16,555 nucleotides of DNA from positions 1-16,555 of the forward strand of contig JADFJB010000104.1 in NCBI GenBank assembly GCA_022566355.1, read 5' to 3'. How positions within the stretch are numbered: the stretch's first letter is position 1; each line of letters begins with the position of its first letter. Below are positions 7,300 to 15,509 of this stretch, one piece after another. This DNA is from a candidate division KSB1 bacterium. GTDB lineage: Bacteria; Zhuqueibacterota; JdFR-76; DREG01. The position numbers and the translations under genes were made by a program. Under the pieces are notes generated by a model that saw nothing but the letters and a program-made list of their open reading frames with translations, was not told where the DNA came from and made no database searches.

Positions 7300-8925
7300 A
7301 TGATTCAAAAATTTAAAAGAAGAACATCCGGGACAGAGACTTCTCTTTGCGTTGCCATAGTCATTAGTTTTTTCTGTTTATGTGCTCAAACAACTGCAAA
7401 AAACCTTGGCCTTCTTGATAAGAAGACAGCCAGAGGAACTGTCTTCGTAGACATAAATAAAAATCTAAAATTGGATGCCGGCGAAAAAGGCTTACCGGGT
7501 GTGCTGGTTTCAAATGAAAGGGAAGTTACTCAAACAGATGTTGATGGCAAATATGAAATTTCGCTCGCAGAGGAAACCATCCTTTTTATTACCAAACCGG
7601 CCGGCTATGCGGTTCCACTCGATAAAAATAATCTACCACAGTTTTATTACATTCATCATACAAGGGGATCGCCAAAACAAAAATTCAGCGGTATTGCCCC
7701 TACCGGCGAATTGCCGGAATCCATAAACTTTCCTTTATTTAAGGTCGATGACCCAACCGAATTCGATATGCTGGTGTTCGCCGATACACAGCCTAAAACA
7801 CAAGAGGAAGTCGATTTTGTGCGGGATGATGTCGTCGCCGAACTGGTGGGTATCGATGCGGTATTTGGCGTGACGCTTGGCGACATCATGTATGACGAGC
7901 TCGACTTATGGGCCAGGCAAAATCAAATCATCGCTAAACTTGGTATCCCATTCTACAATGTTGCCGGCAATCATGACATGAATTATGACGCCGTGGATGA
8001 CCAGTATTCCCTGGAAACGTTTAAAAGCTTATTTGGCCCTGCTTATTATTCTTTCGATTATGGTGAAGTCCATTTTGTTGCCTTTGACGATGTGGAATAC
8101 CAGGGTTGGGATCTACAAAGTAGCAGTCCAAAATACCAGGGAAAAATCGGGGAAAAGCAGCTTGAATGGCTGGCCAACGATCTTGGTTTTGTCGATAAAA
8201 ACAAGCTCATTGTGTTTATGATGCACATCCCTTTTTACAATTCACAATCCGCTAGTCCGGGGGTGAACGTTGTCGATCGGGATAAACTCTTCGACATATT
8301 TAAAAACCGCAAATACTTACTGGCGCTTGCCGGTCACCTGCACCAGGTTCGCCATGACTTCCTGGACGAAAAGGCTGGTTGGCTGGGTGAAAAACCGCTG
8401 GATTTAATTGCGTGCGCGGCTGTATGCGGCTCCTGGTGGAGCGGCCCGAAAGATGAGCGTGGCATTCCGGTCGCTGTGCAAACAGACGGAACGCCAAACG
8501 GTTATCATATTTTCAGTTTCAAAGGAAACCAGTGGACCGAAAAATTCTATGCGGCGGGAAAAGACCGAGATACCCAAATGCGTATTATAAGTCCCGTTGG
8601 CACTATAGCACAATCGGATCTTGATTCTTTGAACGTATTGGTAAATGTATATGATGGCAGCGCTCGCTCTAAGGTGACCTATCAATTAAATGGCACCGCT
8701 GCCACTGACATGAAACGACTATCTATGGAAGATCCATTTTTTGTTGAGCTGATCCAAAATCACAAGCAGTCGTTTAAATCGTTTGTCAGGCCAGGAATTT
8801 CCGAGCATATTTGGTCTGCGCCTATGCCCAAAAGATTACCTGCTGGAATGCATGTCATCATAGTAGAAACGGTTGATCGATTCGGCAACAGGTATACAAC
8901 CAGTTCGATCTTTGAGGTGAAATAA
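7300..8925 (+). CDS. Secreted calcineurin-like phosphoesterase (MetallophosN/Metallophos/MetallophosC)
   Basis: This 541-residue protein has an N-terminal hydrophobic signal (about 14-33), then a small beta-sandwich domain (46-100; DINKNLKLDAGEKGLPGV, TDVDGKYEI) of the MetallophosN/SdrD B-like type. The metallophosphatase core follows at about 155-350, and a C-terminal beta domain at about 420-541 resembles MetallophosC. Dinuclear metal ligands can be followed in order: Asp162 in FADTQ, Asp195 in LGD, Asn224-His225 in GNHD, His309 in MMHIP, and His346 with His348 in AGHLH. The first motif is DTQ in place of the canonical DxH, as is usual in this subfamily. It should hydrolyse phosphomonoesters or diesters outside the cytoplasm; the substrate is unknown. 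The ATG follows AAGGAGA. The gene stands alone and converges with the antitoxin gene on the other strand across a palindrome. Confidence 0.88.
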   Translation: MIQKFKRRTSGTETSLCVAIVISFFCLCAQTTAKNLGLLDKKTARGTVFVDINKNLKLDAGEKGLPGVLVSNEREVTQTDVDGKYEISLAEETILFITKPAGYAVPLDKNNLPQFYYIHHTRGSPKQKFSGIAPTGELPESINFPLFKVDDPTEFDMLVFADTQPKTQEEVDFVRDDVVAELVGIDAVFGVTLGDIMYDELDLWARQNQIIAKLGIPFYNVAGNHDMNYDAVDDQYSLETFKSLFGPAYYSFDYGEVHFVAFDDVEYQGWDLQSSSPKYQGKIGEKQLEWLANDLGFVDKNKLIVFMMHIPFYNSQSASPGVNVVDRDKLFDIFKNRKYLLALAGHLHQVRHDFLDEKAGWLGEKPLDLIACAAVCGSWWSGPKDERGIPVAVQTDGTPNGYHIFSFKGNQWTEKFYAAGKDRDTQMRIISPVGTIAQSDLDSLNVLVNVYDGSARSKVTYQLNGTAATDMKRLSMEDPFFVELIQNHKQSFKSFVRPGISEHIWSAPMPKRLPAGMHVIIVETVDRFGNRYTTSSIFEVK

Positions 8926-8945
8926 ATTAGAAAACTCTACTATAA

Positions 8946-9015
8946 GCCACGGATTCACACGGATTATCACTGATGGTATCAATAAATAAACTGTTTATCC
9001 GTGTCGATCTGTGGC
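8946..9015. repeat. Inverted repeat between convergent genes, possible bidirectional terminator
   Basis: The left arm 8946-8964 (GCCACGGATTCACACGGAT) pairs with the right arm 8997-9015 (ATCCGTGTCGATCTGTGGC) at 16 of 19 positions around a 32-base AT-rich loop. It sits exactly between the phosphoesterase stop (8925) and the antitoxin stop (9017), where both transcripts would end. The CACGGATT-type wording recurs between genes in many bacteria as an interspersed palindrome. Confidence 0.65.
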
Positions 9016-9016
9016 C

Positions 9017-9283
9017 TCAATTTCTTTCCTCGTTAATATTTTTCAGCAAGTCTTTGGCATTTACTGTTTTGCCAGATTGATGTTCTTTTTTCGCCGTTTC
9101 AAATTCTTGTTCTAAATGAAAATGTTTTGCTAAAATGAAATCTTGCAGTTCTTCATCATCAATTTTTGATAGCAAAGCATAAGGATGACCATTTTTAGTA
9201 ATGACAACATCATCATCCTCATTTGCCATTTTAATATATTTTGATGGGGAACGGCTTAATTCTCTGATATTAATAAATTGCAT
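9017..9283 (-). CDS. Phd/YefM-type antitoxin, orphan
   Basis: This 88-residue protein resembles the Phd/YefM antitoxin fold. The N-terminal INIRELSRSPSKYIKMANE is followed by DVVITKNGHPYALLSKI, the strand that carries the typical ITKNGxPxAVL pattern. The C-terminal half is charged and helical, which in this family is the toxin-binding region. Such proteins bind operator DNA as dimers and neutralise a partner toxin (Doc, YoeB, RelE or PIN types), usually encoded immediately downstream. Here the downstream side is the convergent phosphoesterase, and upstream (9284-9755) has no toxin frame, so no partner is visible. The ATG at 9281-9283 is preceded by AGGAGC, a good ribosome binding site, so it may be expressed. 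Confidence 0.75.
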   Translation of the reverse strand: MQFINIRELSRSPSKYIKMANEDDDVVITKNGHPYALLSKIDDEELQDFILAKHFHLEQEFETAKKEHQSGKTVNAKDLLKNINEERN

Positions 9284-9755
9284 TAAGTGCTCCTAATATT
9301 ATATGTCAGTACAATTGGCATTACAACATAGCAAAAAAAAGAGAGGCAACCAAACGAATTTATGGGTAAAATGGTTGAGTTCATTCTAAAAAGGTGGGAT
9401 ACCGATTCCATCGCTCTCATAATATTTGTTTTTATGTATCAATTTTTTTAAAAAAGCGATGGCATCGGTTTTTAGAGTAGACTCATGGTTAGAATATACA
9501 AAATGCCCACCCACTCATACCGAAACGAATTCACAGGTTTCCCGATCGTTACGCTTGAAATAATAAATTAACCAATCGCTTATGCCGAACTGATCACTAA
9601 AATATTATGCGCAGGTTAGTTCCTTTAGATTTGCTGTGAACCGGTTGGTCCAGTAATAGAACATGGTGAGGCATGAAGTTAAAGGATAAGTTCGAACCTG
9701 CTCAATTTAGGTTCTGCTACTGTCAGTGAACATATGATGTCAGCATCAACTCATA
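9284..9755. other. 472-bp intergenic region with a MITE-like element
   Basis: No coding frame can be supported. The region contains the palindromic element at 9377-9484 (listed separately) and a small hairpin GAACCT/AGGTTC at 9694-9714 downstream of the M16 gene; this hairpin lacks a U-tract and is not a convincing terminator. Confidence 0.5.
9377..9484. mobile_element. MITE-like 108-bp palindrome with 6-bp direct repeats
   Basis: The element starts GAGTTCATTCTAAAAA (9377-9392) and, read from the other end, GAGTCTACTCTAAAAA (13 of 16 identical). A second inner pair, CCGATTCCATCGCT (9402-9415) against CCGATGCCATCGCT (reverse of 9455-9468), matches 13 of 14. The left arm carries 9 extra bases between the two blocks, and the loop is AT-rich. 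Perfect direct repeats ATGGTT lie immediately outside, at 9371-9376 and 9485-9490, as expected of a target-site duplication. It has no coding capacity, so transposition would need a transposase elsewhere. A stable structural RNA or regulatory hairpin is the alternative. Confidence 0.6.
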
Positions 9756-11222
9756 TTACTTGCCAGCCAAAACTGGTGGCTTACCCAAAACATCCTCAAT
9801 AGTCATCATTTTAATAGAGCCCAATTTAAGGTCACGCACACCCTTCTCAATCTTTTCGCGATCTCCGACAATTATGAAAGCCATTTTATCCGGCACAATA
9901 TATTTTTGTGCCACTCGTTGGACATCGGCTTTGCTGACACTGAGAATTTGCCGGGTATATTGATTGAAATAGTCTTCGGACAGATTATAAATGACCAAAG
10001 TCTCCAATTGATTAGCAATTCCGGAAACCGTTTGAAACCTCGCTGGGAAACGCAATGCAACAAAGTTTCTCGCCCGTTCCATTTCATCGTCAGTGACGGG
10101 TTGGAGGATGCCATTCAATTCTTTCATGAATTCCACCAGGGCTTTGTCGGTTACATCCGTCTGAACTGCGGATGAAGCGGTAAAGGGACCGGGCTCCGGG
10201 CGAAAACCAAAAGAAGTTCTGGCGCCGTAGGTGTAACCTTTGTCTTCACGCAGGTTTTGGTTCAACCGGGAGGCAAACGAACCGCCTAAAATGGTATTCA
10301 TCACGACGATTGCTGAATAATCATCAGAAGTTCTTGCAACACCAATCCGTCCGATACGAATTTCGGATTGGGCTGCTCCGGGTTTATCAACCATATAAAC
10401 CGTTCGTTTTTGAATCTGCTTGGCAGGAGGCAAGGATACCTTCGCTTTTTTCCCGGAAGTCCATTGTCCAAAAACGTTTTCCAATTTTCGTACAACAGAT
10501 TTAGGGGTTACATCCCCTACAACGATCAGAGTAGCATTTCCGGAATGAAAGTATTTGGTATGAAATTCTTTTAAATCCTGTGTTTTAAATTTTCTCAGAC
10601 TTTTCTCACTACCAATGGAAGGTATTCCGTAAGGATGGCTTTTACCAAAAAGCGTACGGTCATACAGAACGGAGGCAATATTACGCGCTTCATCATGCCA
10701 TTGAATCAAGGTGGTTAATCGTTGTTTCCTTTGTCTTTCCAGTTCCTCCTCAGGAAATGTGGGATGCATAGCAATATCCGCCATAAGCTCTAATGCCGGA
10801 TCCAATTTTGATAAAGGTGTACGAAGCGAAATTTTTGAAGTATGCAGACCGGATGAAGACGAGATGTTTGCACCAAGAAAATCGATGGCATCCGCCAATT
10901 CCAGTGCATTTCTTGAGCCTGCACCTTCGTCCATCATCGCGCTGGTGATACTGGCTAAACCCGGTTTGCCCTTGGGATTTAGCACTGCTCCGGCATTTAC
11001 TAAAAGATTAACCTGAACCAAAGGAACTTCATGCTTTTCCATGAGAAGAACCGGTAAACCATTACTGAGCTTGAAGCTCTGGATTTCAGGCAGGCTCATG
11101 GAAGGAGGCGGCGCTAATTTTGGCGGTGAACTGCGATCCGGTTTTTGCGCATTTACCGAAAAAACAACCAGGTTAAAGGTCAAAAATAAGATAATAAAAG
11201 AATTACGAACGATACATTTCAT
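9756..11222 (-). CDS. Exported M16 peptidase subunit, non-catalytic (R/Y-type) partner
   Basis: I chose the ATG at 11220-11222, giving 488 residues with a clean Sec signal (1-25, ending VNA). A start 19 codons earlier would bury it and overlap the upstream gene. The protein has the two-domain M16 (insulinase/pitrilysin) layout, but the zinc-site helix reads GLASITSAMMDEG, so HxxEH is replaced by S91, S94 and A95, and it should not bind zinc. Its second domain keeps the Arg/Tyr pair (R325 and Y332 in LREDKGYTYG) that binds substrate in heterodimeric M16 enzymes. The upstream gene has the reverse arrangement. The two genes are separated by one base (TAA-A-ATG), with GGAG inside the end of the first, which points to translational coupling and a 1:1 complex in the periplasm. 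Confidence 0.9.
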   Translation of the reverse strand: MKCIVRNSFIILFLTFNLVVFSVNAQKPDRSSPPKLAPPPSMSLPEIQSFKLSNGLPVLLMEKHEVPLVQVNLLVNAGAVLNPKGKPGLASITSAMMDEGAGSRNALELADAIDFLGANISSSSGLHTSKISLRTPLSKLDPALELMADIAMHPTFPEEELERQRKQRLTTLIQWHDEARNIASVLYDRTLFGKSHPYGIPSIGSEKSLRKFKTQDLKEFHTKYFHSGNATLIVVGDVTPKSVVRKLENVFGQWTSGKKAKVSLPPAKQIQKRTVYMVDKPGAAQSEIRIGRIGVARTSDDYSAIVVMNTILGGSFASRLNQNLREDKGYTYGARTSFGFRPEPGPFTASSAVQTDVTDKALVEFMKELNGILQPVTDDEMERARNFVALRFPARFQTVSGIANQLETLVIYNLSEDYFNQYTRQILSVSKADVQRVAQKYIVPDKMAFIIVGDREKIEKGVRDLKLGSIKMMTIEDVLGKPPVLAGK

Positions 11223-11223
11223 T

Positions 11224-12597
11224 TTAGTTTGTCTCCATTTTAGTTGCTGCCAATTCAGTCTTTCCCTGGGGAACCACACTTAAAACCACGCGGCCGTCAT
11301 CTCTTAAGTAACTCTGAACGATCGCTTGAATATCCGTTACACCAGCCGCTTTATAACGAGTTAAATCTTCGTTGAAATAATCGGGATTTCCGGTGGCAAA
11401 ATAATAGCTGTTCAACAGATCGGCTTTGCCGCCAAAGCCGCCAATTCGTTCTAATCGACGTAAAAAACCGGACTCTTGTTGATTAACAGCACGCTGCAAT
11501 TCTCTATCAGTGGGAGGATTTTCCTTCAATTTGTTGATCTCTTCCTGAATGACGGCCTCTAACTCGCCAAGCGTATGGCCGCTGCGAGCCGTTGCAATGA
11601 TGTAAAAGGCTGAAACAAGCTTTTTAGAAGCCTGGAACGAAGAAACACTCTGGGCAATTTGTAAATCATAAACCAGACGTTTATATAATCGAGAATTCTT
11701 TCCGCCTGTTAATATGTTTGCAAGCAGATCGAATTCAGCATCGCCGGGGGCAAAATGCGCCGGAGTTAACCATACCATAAAAAGCCTGGGAAGCTGCACT
11801 TTATCTTCAAGAATCTCGCGCTTTTCCTCGGCCAGATATGCCACAACAGATCCCATCGGCCCAACGGCAGGTCCGCGTGGAATTTCGCCAAACCATTTCT
11901 CCACCATTGCTAAAGTTTTAACCGGATCGATATCGCCGGCAATGCTAAGGCTGGCGTTATTCGGGCCATAATACCTTTTGAAAAAATTGACTACATCTTC
12001 ATAGCTTGCTGCTGAAAGATCTTCCATTGAACCAATGGTCGGCCAGTTATATTTATGTTCGCGAGGGTATAAGTTCTCATCGATGAGGATCCATGCCATG
12101 CCATATGGGCGGTTTTCATAGGATTGCCTGCGCTCATTTTTCACCACGTCACGCTGACCATCTACTTTACCTGGAGACATGGCATCCAATAAAAATCCCA
12201 TACGATCCGATTCCAGGAAAAGCGCCAGATCCAATGCATTGCTGGGAACATCCTCCCAGTAATTTGTGCGATCAGAATTTGTCGATCCGTTATTGTTGCC
12301 ACCGGCTGCTTCAAGCCATTCATCGAATTTGCCTTCAGGTACATTTCCCGAACCCTCGAACATGATGTGCTCGAACAAGTGGGCAAAACCGGTACGGCCA
12401 GGACTTTCACGCCCTGAACCAACGTGGTACCACATATTCACACTGACCATAGGTGTCGAGTGGTCTTCATGCAGAATGACGTTGAGTCCGTTATCCAGAA
12501 TATGGCGGGAGTATTCGATCTGGATGTTTTTATCCTGGGCTGTTACTAAACCAGTAAGACCAAAAAGTAATAGTGCAATTAACCCATTTCGATTCAT
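11224..12597 (-). CDS. Exported M16 zinc peptidase, catalytic subunit
   Basis: This 457-residue protein has a Sec signal (1-20, ending VTA) and the inverted zinc motif H73-L-F-E76-H77 in GFAHLFEHIMFEG. The third ligand is probably Glu155 in VVKNERRQSYENRPYG, at the normal distance. Glu76 is the general base. It is a compact M16B/C-type enzyme of two homologous halves that cuts short unfolded peptides. The second half has LVYDLQIAQSV where the partner carries the Arg/Tyr pair, so substrate binding probably depends on the downstream subunit, as in the MPP beta/alpha and Sphingomonas M16B pairs. The ATG is preceded by AAGGAGAACATGCC. It is first in the two-gene operon, and the 323-bp region upstream should hold the promoter. 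Confidence 0.92.
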   Translation of the reverse strand: MNRNGLIALLLFGLTGLVTAQDKNIQIEYSRHILDNGLNVILHEDHSTPMVSVNMWYHVGSGRESPGRTGFAHLFEHIMFEGSGNVPEGKFDEWLEAAGGNNNGSTNSDRTNYWEDVPSNALDLALFLESDRMGFLLDAMSPGKVDGQRDVVKNERRQSYENRPYGMAWILIDENLYPREHKYNWPTIGSMEDLSAASYEDVVNFFKRYYGPNNASLSIAGDIDPVKTLAMVEKWFGEIPRGPAVGPMGSVVAYLAEEKREILEDKVQLPRLFMVWLTPAHFAPGDAEFDLLANILTGGKNSRLYKRLVYDLQIAQSVSSFQASKKLVSAFYIIATARSGHTLGELEAVIQEEINKLKENPPTDRELQRAVNQQESGFLRRLERIGGFGGKADLLNSYYFATGNPDYFNEDLTRYKAAGVTDIQAIVQSYLRDDGRVVLSVVPQGKTELAATKMETN

Positions 12598-12920
12598 GGC
12601 ATGTTCTCCTTTTTAATAGTGAAAATGATGGAGTAAAAAAAGAAAATGTATATTCAAAATTTCAATTATAAATGAGGTGTTTACGTGGTTTTGGAAATTT
12701 CGTTGCGACACTAATTAATGAAGATGTAGAGTTAATCAGTCTGGAAGAATCTATTAAAAAACAGCACCTCACATAGGTCAAAATAGATTCCTTCTGAATG
12801 ACATTTGTTCGTATTGAAATATGATACTTGGAAGAAGTAACACAATGTTAAACGAAGTCGAAAAAAGGAAGTGTTCCATACTTCGACTCCACTCATTGTT
12901 AATTAATTCTGCTACGTTGC
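12598..12920. other. Intergenic region upstream of the M16 operon
   Basis: This 323-bp spacer lies between the PQQ-like gene and the M16 operon. It must contain the operon promoter, but I cannot place one securely. It holds an imperfect hairpin repeat at 12842-12899 (separate entry) and no credible coding frame. Confidence 0.45.
12842..12899. repeat. Imperfect hairpin carrying the TTCGACTCCRCTCA core
   Basis: ACAATG at 12842-12847 pairs with CATTGT at 12894-12899, and AGTCGAA just inside pairs with TTCGACT at 12882-12888. The right arm holds TTCGACTCCACTCA (12882-12895), a variant of a short core that recurs at 14543-14560, 15662-15679 and 16472-16487. It is probably a dispersed palindromic element. 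Confidence 0.5.
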
Positions 12921-14285
12921 TTAATCCGTACCATTACCTATACAATACAAATGCGAAGAAGTCCGGATAAACAGTTGATTCCCGGAAACAACGATGGAAG
13001 ATAAAGTATAACTGTCATCGAGTTGGTTAGTGGCCAATTGTTTGAACTCCGGCCCTGTCGCTACTACCGAGGTTGCCCCGCGTTCGTTAATAAAATATAT
13101 TTTCCTATCGACTAGAATTGGCGACGAACTAACAGTTCCTTGCGCGGTTCGCTCAGGTCCCCAAACGACCTCTCCGGTTTTTGCATCGAGAGCCGTGATC
13201 TTACCTGCATCATCTACCATATAAAAATATGTACCATCACAAACCGGCGTGGGTACATCCGGCGCTGCGCCGCCGTCCCATTTCCATACCAGGTTGCTTG
13301 TGGTTACATCCCCTCTACCTCCAGCCCTTAATGCCAATAGAGGTTTTTTTCTAGTGGGAGCATAGATCATTTCACCTACCACAACCGGTGAGGCAACGAT
13401 ACGATAATTGCGTCGTTTTTCCGGATTCAAACCAGCTGCTCGCCAAAGCTCTTTCCCTGTATTTGGATCGTGGCCGGTGACATAATCTCCACCTGTGATC
13501 ACAATTTCTGTTTTACCATCATATTCCAACACTGTTGGGGTAGTGTACGCATCGGGAGATTCTGTCACTGCATCAGTAGGCCGTTCCTGACGCCAGAGCT
13601 CTTTGCCGTCTTTCGCATTGAACGCGACGATGTACGAGGGATCGTCAGTTTTCATACCGTGCAGTACTTCGATGATGAGCTTGCCATCATATAGTAATGG
13701 GGAAGAGGCATAGCCCCAATTCAAACCAAAATCGCCGTACTCTTTTTGCAGGTTCTTTTGCCAGATCTGTTTGCCATCCAAATCAAATGATGTGATCTGA
13801 CCTGTTCCGGTAACAACCCATAGATGTTTACCATCAGTCACCGGCGAAGGCGATGTGTTATTCTGTTTGTTATAAGTTTTGTTGCCGACATCAAGTTGGC
13901 GCTGCCACAATTGTTTTCCATCTGATTTAGAAAAACAAAGTAAGAGTAACTCCTGGCCGCCAGGATTTCGTCTTGGTCGACGGCGTCTTCTACGATTTTG
14001 ATTTTGCTGTGGTTGCTCTTGAACTGGTTCCGCTTGAACTTCGGTCATAGATGGCGATGTAAGGAAAATTTTATCACCCCAAATAATAGGCGTGCCACCA
14101 CTCCAGGAAGGAAGCGGAACTTTCCATACGATATTTTCGGTTTCACTCCATGTTGTCGGTAAATTTGTAGCGTTACTGGTACCATTTCGGTTCGGACCTC
14201 GCCAATTGGGCCAGTTTTCCTGGGCAATCGAAAAGCCAATCCAAATAAACAGTAGTGGGAAAAGCAGGATTATTTTTCGTTTCAT
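12921..14285 (-). CDS. Exported PQQ-like beta-propeller protein
   Basis: This 454-residue protein has a Sec signal (1-21, ending IAQ) followed by the ENWPNWRGPNRNG motif that opens many PQQ-binding-like/BamB-type repeat proteins. Propeller blades are visible as repeats of the type DGKxLW/GKELWR: GKQLWQRQL, GKQIWQKNL, GKELWRQE, GKELWRAA and GEVVWGPE. A seven- or eight-bladed propeller is expected. Such proteins are not BamB itself, nor alcohol dehydrogenases; many have no tested function and may act as periplasmic binding scaffolds. Residues 86-110 form a Gln/Arg/Pro-rich low-complexity insert with a run of six Arg, unlike the rest of the fold and similar in character to the insert in the DUF1800 protein. 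The gene appears intact. It is separated from the M16 operon by 323 bp, so it is likely a separate unit. Confidence 0.85.
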   Translation of the reverse strand: MKRKIILLFPLLFIWIGFSIAQENWPNWRGPNRNGTSNATNLPTTWSETENIVWKVPLPSWSGGTPIIWGDKIFLTSPSMTEVQAEPVQEQPQQNQNRRRRRRPRRNPGGQELLLLCFSKSDGKQLWQRQLDVGNKTYNKQNNTSPSPVTDGKHLWVVTGTGQITSFDLDGKQIWQKNLQKEYGDFGLNWGYASSPLLYDGKLIIEVLHGMKTDDPSYIVAFNAKDGKELWRQERPTDAVTESPDAYTTPTVLEYDGKTEIVITGGDYVTGHDPNTGKELWRAAGLNPEKRRNYRIVASPVVVGEMIYAPTRKKPLLALRAGGRGDVTTSNLVWKWDGGAAPDVPTPVCDGTYFYMVDDAGKITALDAKTGEVVWGPERTAQGTVSSSPILVDRKIYFINERGATSVVATGPEFKQLATNQLDDSYTLSSIVVSGNQLFIRTSSHLYCIGNGTD

Positions 14286-14451
14286 GTTTTTGTTCCTCCA
14301 ATTTGAACGTAGAATAAATTTTGTTTATCACAAGTTTTATAAGATATGGAATAATAATTCATCTAATACAAATATTTTATTCATAATGTTCAAATTATAT
14401 CTGGTAAAATAGTTCACTATTATCGATAGACTTTTGAAATAACTATAATGC

Positions 14452-14577
14452 TGTCATTTCGAGGAGTTTACGACGAGAAATCTTTTAATCTATATAAAAA
14501 GATAACTTGCTAGAGACTAAGATTTCTCCTCGCGGAGTTTATCCTGAGCTTAGCCGAAGGGCTTCGTCGAAATGACA
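14452..14577. repeat. 126-bp palindromic interspersed element with nested hairpin
   Basis: The element begins TGTCATTTCGA and ends TCGAAATGACA, perfect 11-bp terminal inverted repeats. A second inverted pair lies inside: CGAGAAATCTT (14474-14484) against AAGATTTCTCCTCG (14519-14532). The right half holds a further hairpin around CGAAGGGCTTCG and an 18-bp core (14543-14560). It lies in the 339-bp gap between the deiminase stop and the PQQ-like start; the rest of that gap is AT-rich with nothing I can support. No clear target-site duplication flanks it. Sequences worded TGTCATTTCGA are common dispersed repeats in many bacteria. Confidence 0.7.
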
Positions 14578-14624
14578 ATCTGTTGATTTTTCAGAAATTT
14601 CCGATCCTTTATTCCTATCTTGGA

Positions 14625-15509
14625 CTATGCGCTGATTTCCCTGGTTAGTGGACGCGTCAGACAAGTAGGTCCACCAGCACCCTTAACACAAATCTCCTGT
14701 CCTTTGAATTCATAAACCTCGACTCCCACCGCTTCTAATCGCTTCCTTGTTTGTGGATTTCCAGCTACCATAATGCATTTTCCCGGCGCTACTGTAAGTA
14801 CATTGCATCCCATAGTTTCAAACTCAGCGTCGGGAACTTCGATGAGTTTCATACCCCGATCTAACAAAGCTTCGCGAAAAGGCACAGGCAGCAAAGGCGA
14901 ATAAACCAGGAGCTTATCATAGTCTATCGGGCTCAACATAGACATCAGGTGAAATACATCGGTCGATCCGCGCCAATGTGGTAAAGGCACGACGATAAGT
15001 TCCTCAATACAATCTCCCAAAAATTCTCGCAGTTGACGAATACCTTCATCATTGGTACGATATCCACGGCCCACGGCCAGGGTTTTGCTGTTAATCCAGG
15101 TAACATCTCCTCCTTCGATTCTGCCATTGCCGGAAATTGTACCACAAATCGCTAAATCCAATTTTTGATAATCCTTTTCCTGGGAAGCTGGTTCTGTTTT
15201 CCTCGCTGCTTTTCCCATGTTACATAGAATGATCCCTTTATCACAAACAATGGATGCATCGCGTGGATAGATAGAATCTAAACCTGTATTTTTATCTTTT
15301 GATAAAAAGTGAAGTTCAATATTAAACCCACTAAGTAAGTTTACAAAAGTTTCATATTCATCCGTAGCTTGAACAAAATCAGGCGGTAACTGATAATAGA
15401 GTCCCCGCCACTGGTTGCCAATAATTTCTTGGCTGACAAACGCATCCCTGGCGTGTTTAACCACAATACGCTGTATTTTTCCAACATCAGATTGGTAACT
15501 AATTTTCAT
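14625..15509 (-). CDS. Amidinotransferase-fold hydrolase (arginine deiminase/DDAH family)
   Basis: This 294-residue cytoplasmic protein has the pentein (guanidine-modifying) fold. Visible active-site elements are DSIYPRDAS (Asp78, Asp84), the EGGD motif (Glu132, Asp135), His187 in TDVFHLMSML, and the nucleophile Cys283 in GGPTCLTRPL near the C-terminus. The Cys-His-Glu set hydrolyses guanidinium groups of arginine or a methylated derivative to give citrulline and ammonia or methylamine. Length fits DDAH better than classical arginine deiminase (about 400 residues), and the residue two after His187 is Met, where arginine deiminases carry a substrate-binding Asp in HxD. DDAH or another arginine analogue hydrolase is therefore preferred; this is inferred. 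It lies behind an AdiC-like permease on the same strand, suggesting uptake followed by breakdown. The ribosome binding site is weak (GAGAAA). Confidence 0.85.
   Translation of the reverse strand: MKISYQSDVGKIQRIVVKHARDAFVSQEIIGNQWRGLYYQLPPDFVQATDEYETFVNLLSGFNIELHFLSKDKNTGLDSIYPRDASIVCDKGIILCNMGKAARKTEPASQEKDYQKLDLAICGTISGNGRIEGGDVTWINSKTLAVGRGYRTNDEGIRQLREFLGDCIEELIVVPLPHWRGSTDVFHLMSMLSPIDYDKLLVYSPLLPVPFREALLDRGMKLIEVPDAEFETMGCNVLTVAPGKCIMVAGNPQTRKRLEAVGVEVYEFKGQEICVKGAGGPTCLTRPLTREISA

Noticed and set aside
9694-9714. Hairpin GAACCT/AGGTTC downstream of the M16 operon as a terminator.
   Set aside because: The stem is only 6 bp and no U-tract follows in the direction of transcription.
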